A stretch of 64,000 bases of DNA. Origin: Verrucomicrobiia bacterium (GTDB lineage: Bacteria > Verrucomicrobiota > Verrucomicrobiia > JABWAM01). Position 1 is the first letter of the stretch, and each line of letters starts with the position of its first letter. The position numbers were made by a program, and so were the translations under genes. Under the pieces are notes generated by a model. It was not told the DNA's origin and made no database searches. It saw only the letters and a list, made by a program, of their open reading frames with translations. The stretch covers positions 84,737 to 148,736 of the forward strand of contig JAQUAF010000005.1 of the NCBI GenBank assembly GCA_028687435.1, in the 5' to 3' direction. Of the stretch, positions 27,666-36,186 are shown piece after piece.

Positions 27666-28366
27666 AACGTCACCAGGCTCCCGTTTTTTGCGAATCCCTT
27701 GGTAATTCCAAAATTCTTCAACCTCGCCGGTTCGCAAAGCGCCACATGTCCATCCCCGAAAAGAACCATTGCGCAGCCGTTGTGACGAAGATGAACTCCA
27801 TCCTGGGTGGTGCCAGGGGAATTGTAGATGATATAGACTTGACAATTGTCGATCGGATCAACGCTGTCGAACAACATGGGATATTCGGCCGGATTTCGCA
27901 AATTGGCCAGATTGACGAAAACCGTGTTGTTTGCATGATAGGTTTCATCCGGAATAAAACTGTTTTCGTCTGTTGCCGATCTTCGCTGACAGCCGTAGGT
28001 GTAAGTCAAGCCGTTTGCTGTTAATTGGTTTGTGACAGTGGGGCCCGCGGGACAATAGGCGGTGCGAAAATCCTTGAGATATTTCACGGGCGCAAGGCTT
28101 CCATACAAGTATCGCCCCCAACCTGATGATGGGGGCGAATAGCCCGGATGATACATCATGAGCACAAAAACGCCCTCGTTGTCGGCGGCATATTGGTTCA
28201 GGGCCAGCCCGATCTGGCGGAGATTGTTCATGCAGACAGCCTGTTTTGCGTTTTCCCGGACGTTTTTCAGCGCGGGCATGAGCAGGGCAGCCAACAGGGA
28301 AAAAATTCCCACGACGACCAATAATTCCACAAGCGTGAATGCGCGGCATTTATTAGGGTTGTCCAT
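27662..28366 (-). CDS. type II/IV pseudopilin-like protein, H-X9-DG type
   Basis: 234 residues from ATG 28366. Class III signal/prepilin sequence: CRAFTLVELLVVVGIFSLL, with Phe after the cleavage site and Glu5. The C-terminal HNGCAMVLFGDGHV is the H-X9-DG prepilin-processing-associated motif found in large numbers in Verrucomicrobiota, Planctomycetota and Lentisphaerota. Likely cleaved by a prepilin peptidase and held in the inner membrane or a pseudopilus; members are often encoded singly among polysaccharide enzymes, as here. No secretion ATPase nearby. Confidence 0.92.
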   Translation of the reverse strand: MDNPNKCRAFTLVELLVVVGIFSLLAALLMPALKNVRENAKQAVCMNNLRQIGLALNQYAADNEGVFVLMMYHPGYSPPSSGWGRYLYGSLAPVKYLKDFRTAYCPAGPTVTNQLTANGLTYTYGCQRRSATDENSFIPDETYHANNTVFVNLANLRNPAEYPMLFDSVDPIDNCQVYIIYNSPGTTQDGVHLRHNGCAMVLFGDGHVALCEPARLKNFGITKGFAKNGSLVTF

Positions 28367-28430
28367 ATTGTTTTTCTCGTCTTTCCAGTGGAAGGTCTTT
28401 CCCGCCAAAGGACGGTTTTTAATGATGATT

Positions 28431-29732
28431 TCAAAGTTTTGCAATTTCATCCTTGAGGAAGCGGTCGATTCCCGGCGCAAATGGAGCGTCGGCCAGATAA
28501 CGGGTTGAGGCCAGAACTTCATAACCGCCCTGCGGCAGCATGCTGTCGGAGGGAATATAGGCGTTGGTGTAAAAACAGTATCCCAGCAGGATTGTTTTTG
28601 CGGATGGAAAGCTTTGTTTGATCAAGGTCCCGGCTTCCGCCGTCCACTCGCCCGATGCGCCGATTAGGGTCAGGTCTCCGGATAATCTGGTCTTGTTCAC
28701 CAACATTTCATGATGGAGAGGCAGCGTCCCTGTCCGGCGTTTTTCAAAAAACTCCCTGGCCCAAAAACGGTTGATTTGAGGGGAGCAGCCGTATTCATCG
28801 CAGTCCTGGTCCATCATTTCCATCAGTTTGTCGTCAGAAGGATATTTTGACGCGTCGAAAGGAATCTTGATGACTTTTTCCCGGCTGGAGAGATCGACGT
28901 TCAGGGGGGAGGCATCGCGCGATTGGATGATGCTGACGATCTGAGCGCCCATTTTTTCGCCAAGTTCATCGACTTGAGCGGGTGTTGCCTGGACAAAAGC
29001 CTTGTTGGCCGGATTGAAGAATCGCGGTTTTGCGCTGCCGCCCGCGCCCTGAAGAAACAAGGTGTGGACTTGCGATCCCAGACGGCTTTTGAGCGAGCGG
29101 GAGATGGCGCCCGGGTAGTCGGCGCTGATCAGGTAGCCTCCTTTGCTGGAGGGATGGCATGCGCAACTGTAAAGAACGGCTTTCAACTTGTCCCGAAGGG
29201 TATATGCCGCAAGAATGGGCAACTCTTGGTCAACGCAACCTTGTTCGTTGGCGCCCCAAGCGGTTCCGCCATCCGGCGTGGGAAGCCGGCGGTTGACCAT
29301 GAAATCGGCGTGTCCCAAGCTGAAGGTCAGACAAATGTCTTCCATTTGGGCCATGGCCTCCCGGATACCGGTCTGGATGTTTTTTTCAAGCGAATCGACA
29401 TAGCTTGTGTTGAGCGGCCATTCGGGGATGGCTGGATAAGGGGAGAGAATAGGACCGCAATGCGTATGGGAGGAATTCAACAGCAAACAGGCGGGATTCA
29501 TGCCGGTGGCGCGGGCAAACCATCTTTTCAATCTCCAGGACATGGCGGCTGGAAATTTCAACAGATCGGCGGTGACCACAACCCATGAATGGTGTTGATC
29601 ATCCTCAAAGGCGGCAATCCTGAGATAAAGTGGATCTGTGACGCCTTCGCTGGGTTTTGTGCGGTAATCGAATCCGGCGAGATAAATTCCAACCGGCGGA
29701 GTGATGTCTGTTTCATAAAAACCAGCTTTCAT
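28431..29732 (-). CDS. neutral/alkaline ceramidase-family amidohydrolase
   Basis: 433 residues. N-terminal FYETDITPPVGIYLAGF and the LNSSHTHCGP metal/substrate motif are the hallmarks of the neutral/alkaline non-lysosomal ceramidase family, with VLYSCACHPS and DYPGAISRSL further along. Shorter than true ceramidases (about 650 residues) and without the C-terminal immunoglobulin-like domain, and with no signal peptide, so the substrate may be another N-acyl compound. Minus strand, 64 bases upstream of the pseudopilin gene; the group II intron lies upstream of its start. Confidence 0.82.
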   Translation of the reverse strand: MKAGFYETDITPPVGIYLAGFDYRTKPSEGVTDPLYLRIAAFEDDQHHSWVVVTADLLKFPAAMSWRLKRWFARATGMNPACLLLNSSHTHCGPILSPYPAIPEWPLNTSYVDSLEKNIQTGIREAMAQMEDICLTFSLGHADFMVNRRLPTPDGGTAWGANEQGCVDQELPILAAYTLRDKLKAVLYSCACHPSSKGGYLISADYPGAISRSLKSRLGSQVHTLFLQGAGGSAKPRFFNPANKAFVQATPAQVDELGEKMGAQIVSIIQSRDASPLNVDLSSREKVIKIPFDASKYPSDDKLMEMMDQDCDEYGCSPQINRFWAREFFEKRRTGTLPLHHEMLVNKTRLSGDLTLIGASGEWTAEAGTLIKQSFPSAKTILLGYCFYTNAYIPSDSMLPQGGYEVLASTRYLADAPFAPGIDRFLKDEIAKL

Positions 29733-29862
29733 ATCTTAAGAGGTGTAGAGTAGGGATGGTTTCATTGGATTTTAGATTTCGGTATATCCTGTTTCTGGGT
29801 TTCCCCGTATGGGTCTTAGTAACCGCATATCATTTTCCAAGGAATCACCCTCCCCCTCATCA

Positions 29863-29893
29863 AACCGGACGAGCGGATTTCCCGCATCCGGCT
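29863..29893 (-). other. group II intron domain V
   Basis: Read on the minus strand it begins AGCCGGATGCGGG, has a GAAA-type loop region and closes CGTCCGGTT, forming the 34-nt-class two-part stem with the AGC catalytic triad at 29891-29893. It is followed by GATGAGGGGGAGG, as expected for the start of domain VI. Confidence 0.8.
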
Positions 29894-29919
29894 TTCGGAG
29901 TGCCGTTCTTCGGTTTGCT

Positions 29920-31317
29920 TCATGCGCATTTCCGTTGGATGTACATGGGGAAACGGATCAAGCCATAATGGTTGTGGAGTCGTTGATTGCAGTAGGCATC
30001 GCCGTAATGAGCTTTGGTTTTGGCATGTTTCTTCCATAGCCACTGCCGCACGCGCGCTCTGGTCCACCACTGCATCCTGTTGAACGCGTGCGAGCTGTTG
30101 GCGTAATGAAAGTAGCCAATCCATCCATTCACCCGTCGATTGACTCGGGCGATGACTTCCTCAGGTTTCTTCCACTGGGTGCTCCGGGTAGTCTCTTCCC
30201 GAATCGCTTCCCGCAGCTTGCCACAGCTTTTGGGGCTGGGTTCGCAGTGCGGATAGCTCCTGCCGCTTCTCGCCTTCCTCCAAGCCAGCCGAAACCCCAA
30301 GAACTCCAAGCTCTCCTTCTCGAAGTCCACAACTCGTGTCTTCTTCTCGTTGAGCTTGAGCCCTTTCCGTTCCAACCAGCTTTTAAGCCGATGGTGCATC
30401 TGCCTCCCCTGTCCTTTGCGACAAAGAACAACGAAGTCGTCAGCGTATCGAACCATCACCGTTTTCATCTGCCTTCCTGCATTGACAGCCTTATCCAAGC
30501 CATCGAGATACAGGTTGGCCAAGAGCGGGGAAATCACCCCGCCTTGTGGCGTTCCGCACCGGTTCTTTTCCGTGCGTTTTGTTCCCGTCTCAGGGTCTTC
30601 TCCCATAATCGGCGCCCGCAACCATCCTTTGATTAGTTTCAGGATGCTGCCGTCACTTACCCTCCCCTTGACCAGTCGCATCAAGGGGGCATGCGGAATC
30701 GTATCGAAGTAGTCGCTCAAATCCGCGTCAACCACTTCTCTCCTTCCGCTCAGCAATGCAATCTTGATTGCATCGAGGGCCTGTTGCGCTCGCCGCTTCG
30801 GTCGGTAGGCGTAGCTCTTCTCGTGGAAGTCGGCTTCAAAGATGGGCAGTAGCAGCAAGACCACCGCCGTCTGCACCACCCGATCACGTACCGTCGGGAT
30901 TCCCAACCGCCTTTTCTTCCCATTGGCCTTCGGAATATAGACCCGTCGGACTGGTTTGGGGGTGTAGGTTTTCCCCAGCAGATCGGCTTGGAGCTTCGCG
31001 AGCCATTGCTCGCGTTGCCCTTCGTCTTCCGCGAGGTCGTCCACCCTCTCCCCGTCCACTCCGGGTGCTCCCCCGTTGGCTATCACCTGCTTGAGTGCAG
31101 CCTCCAGTACTTCCCTTCGGCACACATCCCCATACAGGCTCCATGCTTTCCATTTCGGTTTGTTCTTGGCTTGCCGATATAACGTCCGCTGCAACTTCCG
31201 AACTCCCGTTGCCGTTTCCGACACCGTGGGCGTTGCTATCCCTTCCGGGCCATCGCCCCATTCTCTTTCGGCTTTGGACGCACCTGCACTACTGCCCCGC
31301 CTTCGCTCCACCCCCAT
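29920..31317 (-). CDS. ltrA: group II intron reverse transcriptase/maturase
   Basis: 465 residues from ATG 31317; the frame stays open upstream to 31587, but that part overlaps the ribozyme and is not protein-like. RT blocks: NGGAPGVDG (RT0/1), IPKANGKKRRLGIPTVRDRV, SYAYRPKRRAQQAL, DADLSDYFDTIPH, GTPQGGVISPLLANLYL, and the catalytic YADD in MVRYADDFVVL. A maturase X domain (RVNRRVNGWIGYFHYANSS) follows. No HNH endonuclease. The length agrees with endonuclease-less intron proteins. It looks intact, so the intron may be active. Confidence 0.95.
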   Translation of the reverse strand: MGVERRRGSSAGASKAEREWGDGPEGIATPTVSETATGVRKLQRTLYRQAKNKPKWKAWSLYGDVCRREVLEAALKQVIANGGAPGVDGERVDDLAEDEGQREQWLAKLQADLLGKTYTPKPVRRVYIPKANGKKRRLGIPTVRDRVVQTAVVLLLLPIFEADFHEKSYAYRPKRRAQQALDAIKIALLSGRREVVDADLSDYFDTIPHAPLMRLVKGRVSDGSILKLIKGWLRAPIMGEDPETGTKRTEKNRCGTPQGGVISPLLANLYLDGLDKAVNAGRQMKTVMVRYADDFVVLCRKGQGRQMHHRLKSWLERKGLKLNEKKTRVVDFEKESLEFLGFRLAWRKARSGRSYPHCEPSPKSCGKLREAIREETTRSTQWKKPEEVIARVNRRVNGWIGYFHYANSSHAFNRMQWWTRARVRQWLWKKHAKTKAHYGDAYCNQRLHNHYGLIRFPMYIQRKCA

Positions 31318-31794
31318 TACAGGGGGTTCTTCGCTACTATACAGGACTCCGACTCCTGTCTGCGCCGTTTCAGCCTCCTCCGTTGTCGGAGTTGTGCCGA
31401 ACGTTGAGGCTTGTGCCCCACGCAGACAGGTCTCCCGAGTTACCCCAGTCGCCTTTCCCAACATGCCATCTCCGCAAACACCGCCGGATCGATAAACGGA
31501 CTGCGACGATTGATTCGTCCGCCTCTGACAGTCTTCGCGGTGCAAGAAGCCGCTCGACTTTCCGGTTGTTGACTTTTCGATGCTCATTAGATGGAGTTCA
31601 GTTTCATTATGGCCTGTTGGTTCAGAAGATGCCCCGCTTGCGGCTTCGGCCTCGCGGCCTCATTCCGGGCATCTCTTTCGGTCGTGAACCGTCTAATTCG
31701 ACCGACGGGACTTGCACCCGCATGGTTTCTGGCTTCCTCGGCGCTCTCTTGCAAAAGTTTGCATTTGAGTTGAATTCTCCACAACCCCCATCGG

Positions 31795-31816
31795 GTTGGG
31801 TTAAGAATAACCCAAC
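31795..31816 (-). terminator. 9-bp hairpin at the 5' flank of the intron
   Basis: GTTGGGTTA and TAACCCAAC around a four-base loop. It may be the terminator-like target of the intron, or the end of a transcript from the isomerase gene region. No T run. Confidence 0.45.
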
Positions 31817-31887
31817 GGTTCGTGTCTTGATGCCTTCGTCGTGTGTTGTCTTTTCATGTGTTCAGCCTTTTTTGCAAGCGGTTCTCT

Positions 31888-32050
31888 AAAATCCGAATAA
31901 ATGAGCACGAACAAAACGCAATGGATATTGTTTGAGAACGGGGGCAAATGTTCCCTTGCAGCATTTTAAATTTTAATCATTGGATGTTTGAGTTTTTCTT
32001 GCAGTTTCGATATTCGAATTTCCGGGATTTTGATTCAAAATCCGGATTAG
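31888..32050. repeat. dispersed repeat family R1, copy 2
   Basis: About 163 bases resembling 27525-27665. It ends with a stem TCCGGGATTTTG / CAAAATCCGGA (32021-32046, one bulge) followed by the stop codon of the isomerase gene. 31817-31887 holds nothing I can name. Confidence 0.75.
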
Positions 32051-32817
32051 CGATTCTCTTTGATCCGCTGAACCCAGTTCTTCAGCGTCTTTGCGTCTTT
32101 CAGGAAATTCCCGGGAAGATCGTCTTTGACGAATTCCATCAGAACAAAATGATCGCGGGCGGTGGATTTGATGGTTTGAAGATAAGCGTTCCATCGATCC
32201 GCTCCCTCCTCCAAGAGACACCGAACCGCGCCATCCCGCCAGTGAAACGCATGAACGTGGACCAGCCATGGAAGCATGGATTGAAGGCTTTTCACCGCCA
32301 CCTCTCCCGTTGCACCCACAGCCGGCTGCCAGTAGGAGCCAACGTTTTCGTGCCCGACCGCTTTGAGGAGTTTTACCGCAGAATCGGGAGTGTCGGTGAG
32401 CGTGCCTCCATGACACTCATAGCCAATCTTGATTTTCTCCCTGGCCGACAATTCTCCAATACGGCGGGAGTCCTCAACGATTTTTTCAAAATAACCATCA
32501 TCCGCCTCAGCGGACCCTTTTTTGCCCGCCCAGACCCGGATGACAGGGGCGCGCAACGCCAAAGCGGTTTCCAACACTGATTCAAATGGAAGCAACTCCT
32601 CATGTCCCACGCGGTAGTAGGAACCATAGGAGGCTGTTTTCAGGCCGGCATCCCCGGTCATTTTGCGGACCATTCCCGCTTTTTCACAATGGCCATGGGG
32701 CACATGGACGTCACCCCCCCATTCGACGCCTTCAAGTCCCGCCTGAACAACCAACTCAATGATCTGTTCGGGTGAAAGCTTGCGAAATGTGATGGAAACC
32801 AATCCGGTGTGAATCAT
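32047..32817 (-). CDS. sugar phosphate isomerase/epimerase family protein
   Basis: 256 residues from ATG 32817 (MIHTGLVSITFRKL); the upstream in-frame extension is a hydrophobic, low-complexity stretch and is not convincing. TIM-barrel of the xylose isomerase-like type: GLEGVEWGGDVHVPHG, VIRVWAGKKGS, KIGYECHGGTLTDTPDS, NVGSYWQPA and WLVHVHAFHW carry the expected metal-ligand residues. Not closely similar to the family member at 15047. Lies upstream of R1 copy 2, which supplies its stop-proximal hairpin. Probably part of the sugar catabolic set around GH88. Confidence 0.82.
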   Translation of the reverse strand: MIHTGLVSITFRKLSPEQIIELVVQAGLEGVEWGGDVHVPHGHCEKAGMVRKMTGDAGLKTASYGSYYRVGHEELLPFESVLETALALRAPVIRVWAGKKGSAEADDGYFEKIVEDSRRIGELSAREKIKIGYECHGGTLTDTPDSAVKLLKAVGHENVGSYWQPAVGATGEVAVKSLQSMLPWLVHVHAFHWRDGAVRCLLEEGADRWNAYLQTIKSTARDHFVLMEFVKDDLPGNFLKDAKTLKNWVQRIKENR

Positions 32818-33015
32818 GGCATGAGAGGAAATAAGAAAGAGGTTAAATTGGCATGTGAAACTCACATTGATCAACAGGATGGACAAGATAAAATCCAACC
32901 CCCGCCCATTTAAAAAACACATCCCATTCATCCTGTTCATCGATGTTCAATAGTCTTCCTTGGATTTGGCCAAAGCGGTTCATCGCGCCATGCATCGTAG
33001 TTTTGCAAAAGCCTC

Positions 33016-34389
33016 TCAATGGAAGAATGCCAGGTATGGCTTTTTCTGATCGATGCGCTGAACATAAAGCGCCGCCTCGCGAAGATGATAATCCCCCCAC
33101 ATGCTGGATTCGCCCCGGGGCGTCCCGCCTTTTGCCGGCAGACCATCCCACCCGTTCGGCCGGTGATAAACCGAATGCAGCAGAAGCCCCTGATGTTTTT
33201 TGCTCACGCTCAAGTATGGCTCATCCAAGAGGGCATTCAGGACGGTCAATCCCGCATTCCAATAGCGATCCCCATCCCCCTTTTTCCCTTTTTTCCGGAG
33301 ATAACGCCCCAAACGAAGCAAGCCTTGGGATGCGATGGCGGCAGCTGAACTATCCACCGGCTCCCAATCGTTGAACGGATCGGCGGGTTGGTTCAGATAA
33401 TCACCCAACCGATGCAACATCGGCGCTCCCGTGTCCCAATAAGGAACCCCATCCACGGGGGTGTTTTGGATGTAAAAATCACACGATGCCCGGGCGGCTT
33501 TCAGCATGAATTTCTCGATGAATACGCGCCCCCCCAACGGTTTCAACTCGGAATCCTTGCGGGTTTCGAGAAACTCCAATTGTTCCGGAAAACCCAGCAT
33601 GATCCAAGCCAAGCCGCGCGTCCAAGTCGAGAAAGGGGAAAAACCCTGATGAGTGCCTGGACAACGAAATGACCCGTTGTTGGGATTGAAAACGCTCTCC
33701 TGCGCCACCCGTCCCCAAACATCCCAGACATCCCTTCCCTCCCCATAGTAAACATTGTGCAAGGCGGTGGCATGGGCATGCCGGATCATCCGCTCCAAAA
33801 GGGAAACCCTTTGATCGTTTTCATCCAACAAAACATGCCCCAGTTGATGGGCAATCGCCAGGGACCGCCCGGATCGGATGGTGTCCGCAAAGAGCGAATG
33901 AGGACCGTTGAATGAATAAATATATCCCCACCCATTCTGAATTTTGTTCCACCGCCTGGCCTGAACCGCGCCGGAACAGCGCAAGGCCACCTCGTAATAG
34001 CGCTGTTCCCACTCGTTTTCCCCGATGCGTTTTTCCCCGGCCAGCCGCAGAAGGTTGCCATACGTGCTGACATTGTTGAAACCATGATCATGGACCCCCA
34101 TATGGGTCAGATGATGCCCCATGACAGCAAGGGTTTTGCTCCGGCCAATCTCAAGAAAATCCTTGTCGTCTGTGGCGTCAAATTGAAGAATGGCCGAGCC
34201 AAATTGAAACCCCTGGGTCCATTCCGTCCAGCCGCGCGAGGTGTAACGCCCATGGACGGTAAACACCGGCGCCCCCTTTGCAGGATCGCATGTTTTCTCA
34301 ATGGAATGAATCTTTGCCGCGGACAATTTCCACAGACGTTGAATTTTTTCCCGCAGACTGGCCGGACTGATTTTGGGGTCGATTTTCAT
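33016..34389 (-). CDS. glycoside hydrolase family 88 (unsaturated glucuronyl hydrolase)
   Basis: 457 residues from ATG 34389. (alpha/alpha)6 barrel marks of GH88: WTEWTQGFQFGSAILQFD, the catalytic-Asp segment MGVHDHGFNNVSTYG, AIAHQLGHVLLDE, and the C-terminal GESSMWGDYHLREAALYV. These enzymes hydrate the 4,5-unsaturated uronic acid left by polysaccharide lyases and so release it. No signal peptide, so it likely acts on imported oligosaccharides. It starts five bases after the stop of the XRE-cupin gene, hence the same operon and probably under its control. Confidence 0.92.
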   Translation of the reverse strand: MKIDPKISPASLREKIQRLWKLSAAKIHSIEKTCDPAKGAPVFTVHGRYTSRGWTEWTQGFQFGSAILQFDATDDKDFLEIGRSKTLAVMGHHLTHMGVHDHGFNNVSTYGNLLRLAGEKRIGENEWEQRYYEVALRCSGAVQARRWNKIQNGWGYIYSFNGPHSLFADTIRSGRSLAIAHQLGHVLLDENDQRVSLLERMIRHAHATALHNVYYGEGRDVWDVWGRVAQESVFNPNNGSFRCPGTHQGFSPFSTWTRGLAWIMLGFPEQLEFLETRKDSELKPLGGRVFIEKFMLKAARASCDFYIQNTPVDGVPYWDTGAPMLHRLGDYLNQPADPFNDWEPVDSSAAAIASQGLLRLGRYLRKKGKKGDGDRYWNAGLTVLNALLDEPYLSVSKKHQGLLLHSVYHRPNGWDGLPAKGGTPRGESSMWGDYHLREAALYVQRIDQKKPYLAFFH

Positions 34390-34394
34390 TGGCG

Positions 34395-34955
34395 CTAAAA
34401 CCGTTTGGCTTTCTTCAGATGAAGAATCAGCATCTCGCTGTCTTCCAATGCCTCGTAGGAATGGCAAAGGACGGCGTCGAATTGGATGGCGTCTCCGCTT
34501 TTCAACTCGTGTTTCTCCGCAGGCAGGGAGACGCTCACACTCCCCTTAAGCACCCAGGCCAGTTCGTAATCATCCTGATGAACTTCCGGACGCGAAGTTT
34601 TATCCCCGGCTTTTGCCGTGCCCAAAAGACACCGGACATTGGCGTAACGGATTTCCTGGAAAGTAAATCCCCCGGAAACATGGCTTTCCGCCTTGGTCTT
34701 GTGGGAGGTCCGGCACTCCGCCAGAGTCAGCAAATCGGTCGTGTTCATGCCAAAAACACGACTCAGGCGGAAAAGAGTCGTGAGTTCGGCGCTGCTCTGA
34801 TTGCGCTCCAGCTTGGAAATCACAGCCGGAGAAACCGACGAAAGTCTGGCAACCTCCTGGATATTCATCTGTTCCCGTTTCCGCAAATCGCGTAAAATGG
34901 AAAAGTCATACAGTCCATCCAAGGGACCGGGAGTTTTTTTATTGTTTTGCTTCAT
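34395..34955 (-). CDS. XRE-family regulator with cupin domain
   Basis: 186 residues. Residues about 18-75 are a Cro/C1-type helix-turn-helix (LRDLRKREQMNIQEVARLSSVSPAVISKLERN). Residues about 110-180 are a cupin_2 barrel (EVHQDDYELAWVLKGSVSVSL, then LKSGDAIQF and CHSYEAL), the usual small-ligand sensor in this family. It heads an operon with GH88, so an unsaturated uronate or similar sugar acid is a plausible effector (inference). Its promoter contains an AT-rich site shared with the flavin oxidoreductase promoter at 21 kb. Confidence 0.92.
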   Translation of the reverse strand: MKQNNKKTPGPLDGLYDFSILRDLRKREQMNIQEVARLSSVSPAVISKLERNQSSAELTTLFRLSRVFGMNTTDLLTLAECRTSHKTKAESHVSGGFTFQEIRYANVRCLLGTAKAGDKTSRPEVHQDDYELAWVLKGSVSVSLPAEKHELKSGDAIQFDAVLCHSYEALEDSEMLILHLKKAKRF

Positions 34956-34967
34956 GCTTTTTCCAAT

Positions 34968-34997
34968 TCAATATATTTATCTGAAATATATATCTTC
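34968..34997 (-). promoter_or_regulatory. AT-rich candidate operator upstream of XRE-cupin regulator, site B
   Basis: On the minus strand: AGATATATATTTCA, three bases, then AAATATATT. Compared with site A (20998-21024) the first block differs at one of 14 bases and the second at one of nine. The site is 13 bases or more upstream of the ATG, a natural position for autorepression. Confidence 0.5.
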
Positions 34998-35145
34998 AAA
35001 GAAAAAAGTCAAGCGGATGAAAAACAAATCACACCATTAAATTAAGCCGCGCTCCCGCCACGGCGGGACGGCAGCTTGACGCTCGATCCGCCTTCGCTCT
35101 GCGAGCTCTATGGCGACAAGTGCTCGAAGCACGACGCAAAGCCAA

Positions 35146-35227
35146 CTGGATTCCCGCTTTCGCGGGAATGACAACTGTAAAATGGGCATACTCCCCTTCC
35201 GTCATTCCCGCGGATGCGGGAATCCAG
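35146..35227. repeat. REP-like palindromic element (ATTCCCGC type)
   Basis: Inverted ends of 27 bases with a few mismatches: CTGGATTCCCGC at 35146 and its complement GCGGGAATCCAG ending 35227, each arm itself a small hairpin. The same family occurs at 44255-44366. The rest of the gap 34998-35311 includes another palindromic stretch (35050-35075, CTCCCGCCACGGCGGGA) and no gene. Confidence 0.8.
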
Positions 35228-35311
35228 AGACAGTCGAAATCTCATTTCCATCCGAAAACATTGAAATTCCTAAACATTAAAATCTGACAAACCATTGGCA
35301 GGATTTCGTCC

Positions 35312-36016
35312 CTACCGGCGATGCATGAAGCGAAGCATGGGCACAATGCAGACGGCTTCGCGCACGATCTTGGAATTCATCTTGGTGGCGCCATGAGTCC
35401 GGTCGGTGAAAATGATTGGTATCTCCGCCAGATGAAATCCCTTGCGCCATGCGCAGAAATCCATCTCGATCTGAAAGGCGTACCCGTTCGAGCGGATATG
35501 GTCGAGATCGATGGATTCCAACACCCTCCTGCGAAAACATTTGAACCCGCTCGTGGGATCCGTCAATGGCAGTCCTGTCCAGAAATGAGTGTACTTCGCG
35601 GCGACCAGACTGAGCATGAGACGCCCCAAAGGCCAGTTGATCACCCGGATGCCATCGACATAACGCGAACCCACCACCAAATCCGCCCCTCCCTGGATCC
35701 GGTCGATGAAATTGGGAATCTCCCCCGGATCGTGGGACAAATCCGCGTCCATCTCAAAAATCAGGTCATAGGATCGCGCCAGCGCCCACTTGAAACCATC
35801 GATATAGGCCGTGCCCAACCCCATCTTCCGGGGACGTTCCATCAAATGAATCCCTTGGTGAATCCCGGCAAAACGCCGGATTTCCTCACGTGTTCCATCC
35901 GTGGAATTGTCATCCACAAACAAAACCTCCAAATCCCCGCCGGTTTGCAACCGATCCAGCAATCTGGCCAGGTTTTGATGTTCATTGTAAGTGGGGATGA
36001 CAACCAGGGATTTCAT
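35312..36016 (-). CDS. GT2 polyprenol/dolichol-phosphate mannosyltransferase-like
   Basis: 234 residues from ATG 36016. GT-A fold of the DPM1 type: VVIPTYNEHQNLARLL, EVLFVDDNSTDGT, DLIFEMDADLSHDP (the DxD region), and DPTSGFKCFRRRVLE. It lacks the C-terminal membrane helices of some relatives. Such enzymes load a sugar on a polyprenyl phosphate, which would provide the donor for GT-C proteins such as the DUF2723 protein at 3-6 kb (inference). Bases 36079-36111 upstream are AT-rich repeat-like sequence. Confidence 0.9.
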   Translation of the reverse strand: MKSLVVIPTYNEHQNLARLLDRLQTGGDLEVLFVDDNSTDGTREEIRRFAGIHQGIHLMERPRKMGLGTAYIDGFKWALARSYDLIFEMDADLSHDPGEIPNFIDRIQGGADLVVGSRYVDGIRVINWPLGRLMLSLVAAKYTHFWTGLPLTDPTSGFKCFRRRVLESIDLDHIRSNGYAFQIEMDFCAWRKGFHLAEIPIIFTDRTHGATKMNSKIVREAVCIVPMLRFMHRR

Positions 36017-36186
36017 GGCATTTTGGATGCTATACCCATTCCCCTTCACCGGCGCAAACTCATTCTATCGATGCTTCGCAATTCAAAATCCAAAATTAAA
36101 AATTAAAAACCACGTAAAACAATGCTCATCGTCCCGCGTCAATTGTCCATTGAACCTTGCAAAAATACCGTTACCATCCCACAAAC

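Larger units (their letters stand above)
29825..31790 (-). mobile_element. group II intron (probably group IIC-like)
   Basis: A retroelement on the minus strand: 5' ribozyme part (about 31320-31790, with a GGGTGCAAGTCCC element at about 31718), the maturase gene, and a recognisable domain V at 29863-29893. The encoded protein lacks an endonuclease domain, and a 9-bp hairpin (31795-31816) lies just upstream of the likely 5' end; group IIC introns are known to insert next to terminator-like hairpins. The exact ends are not determined: I could not place the 5' GUGYG-like start or the 3' AY end with confidence. Confidence 0.8.

Noticed and set aside
31587..31784. 65-codon minus-strand ORF just upstream of the intron protein frame
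   Set aside because: It lies within the 5' ribozyme part of the group II intron and has no family resemblance.
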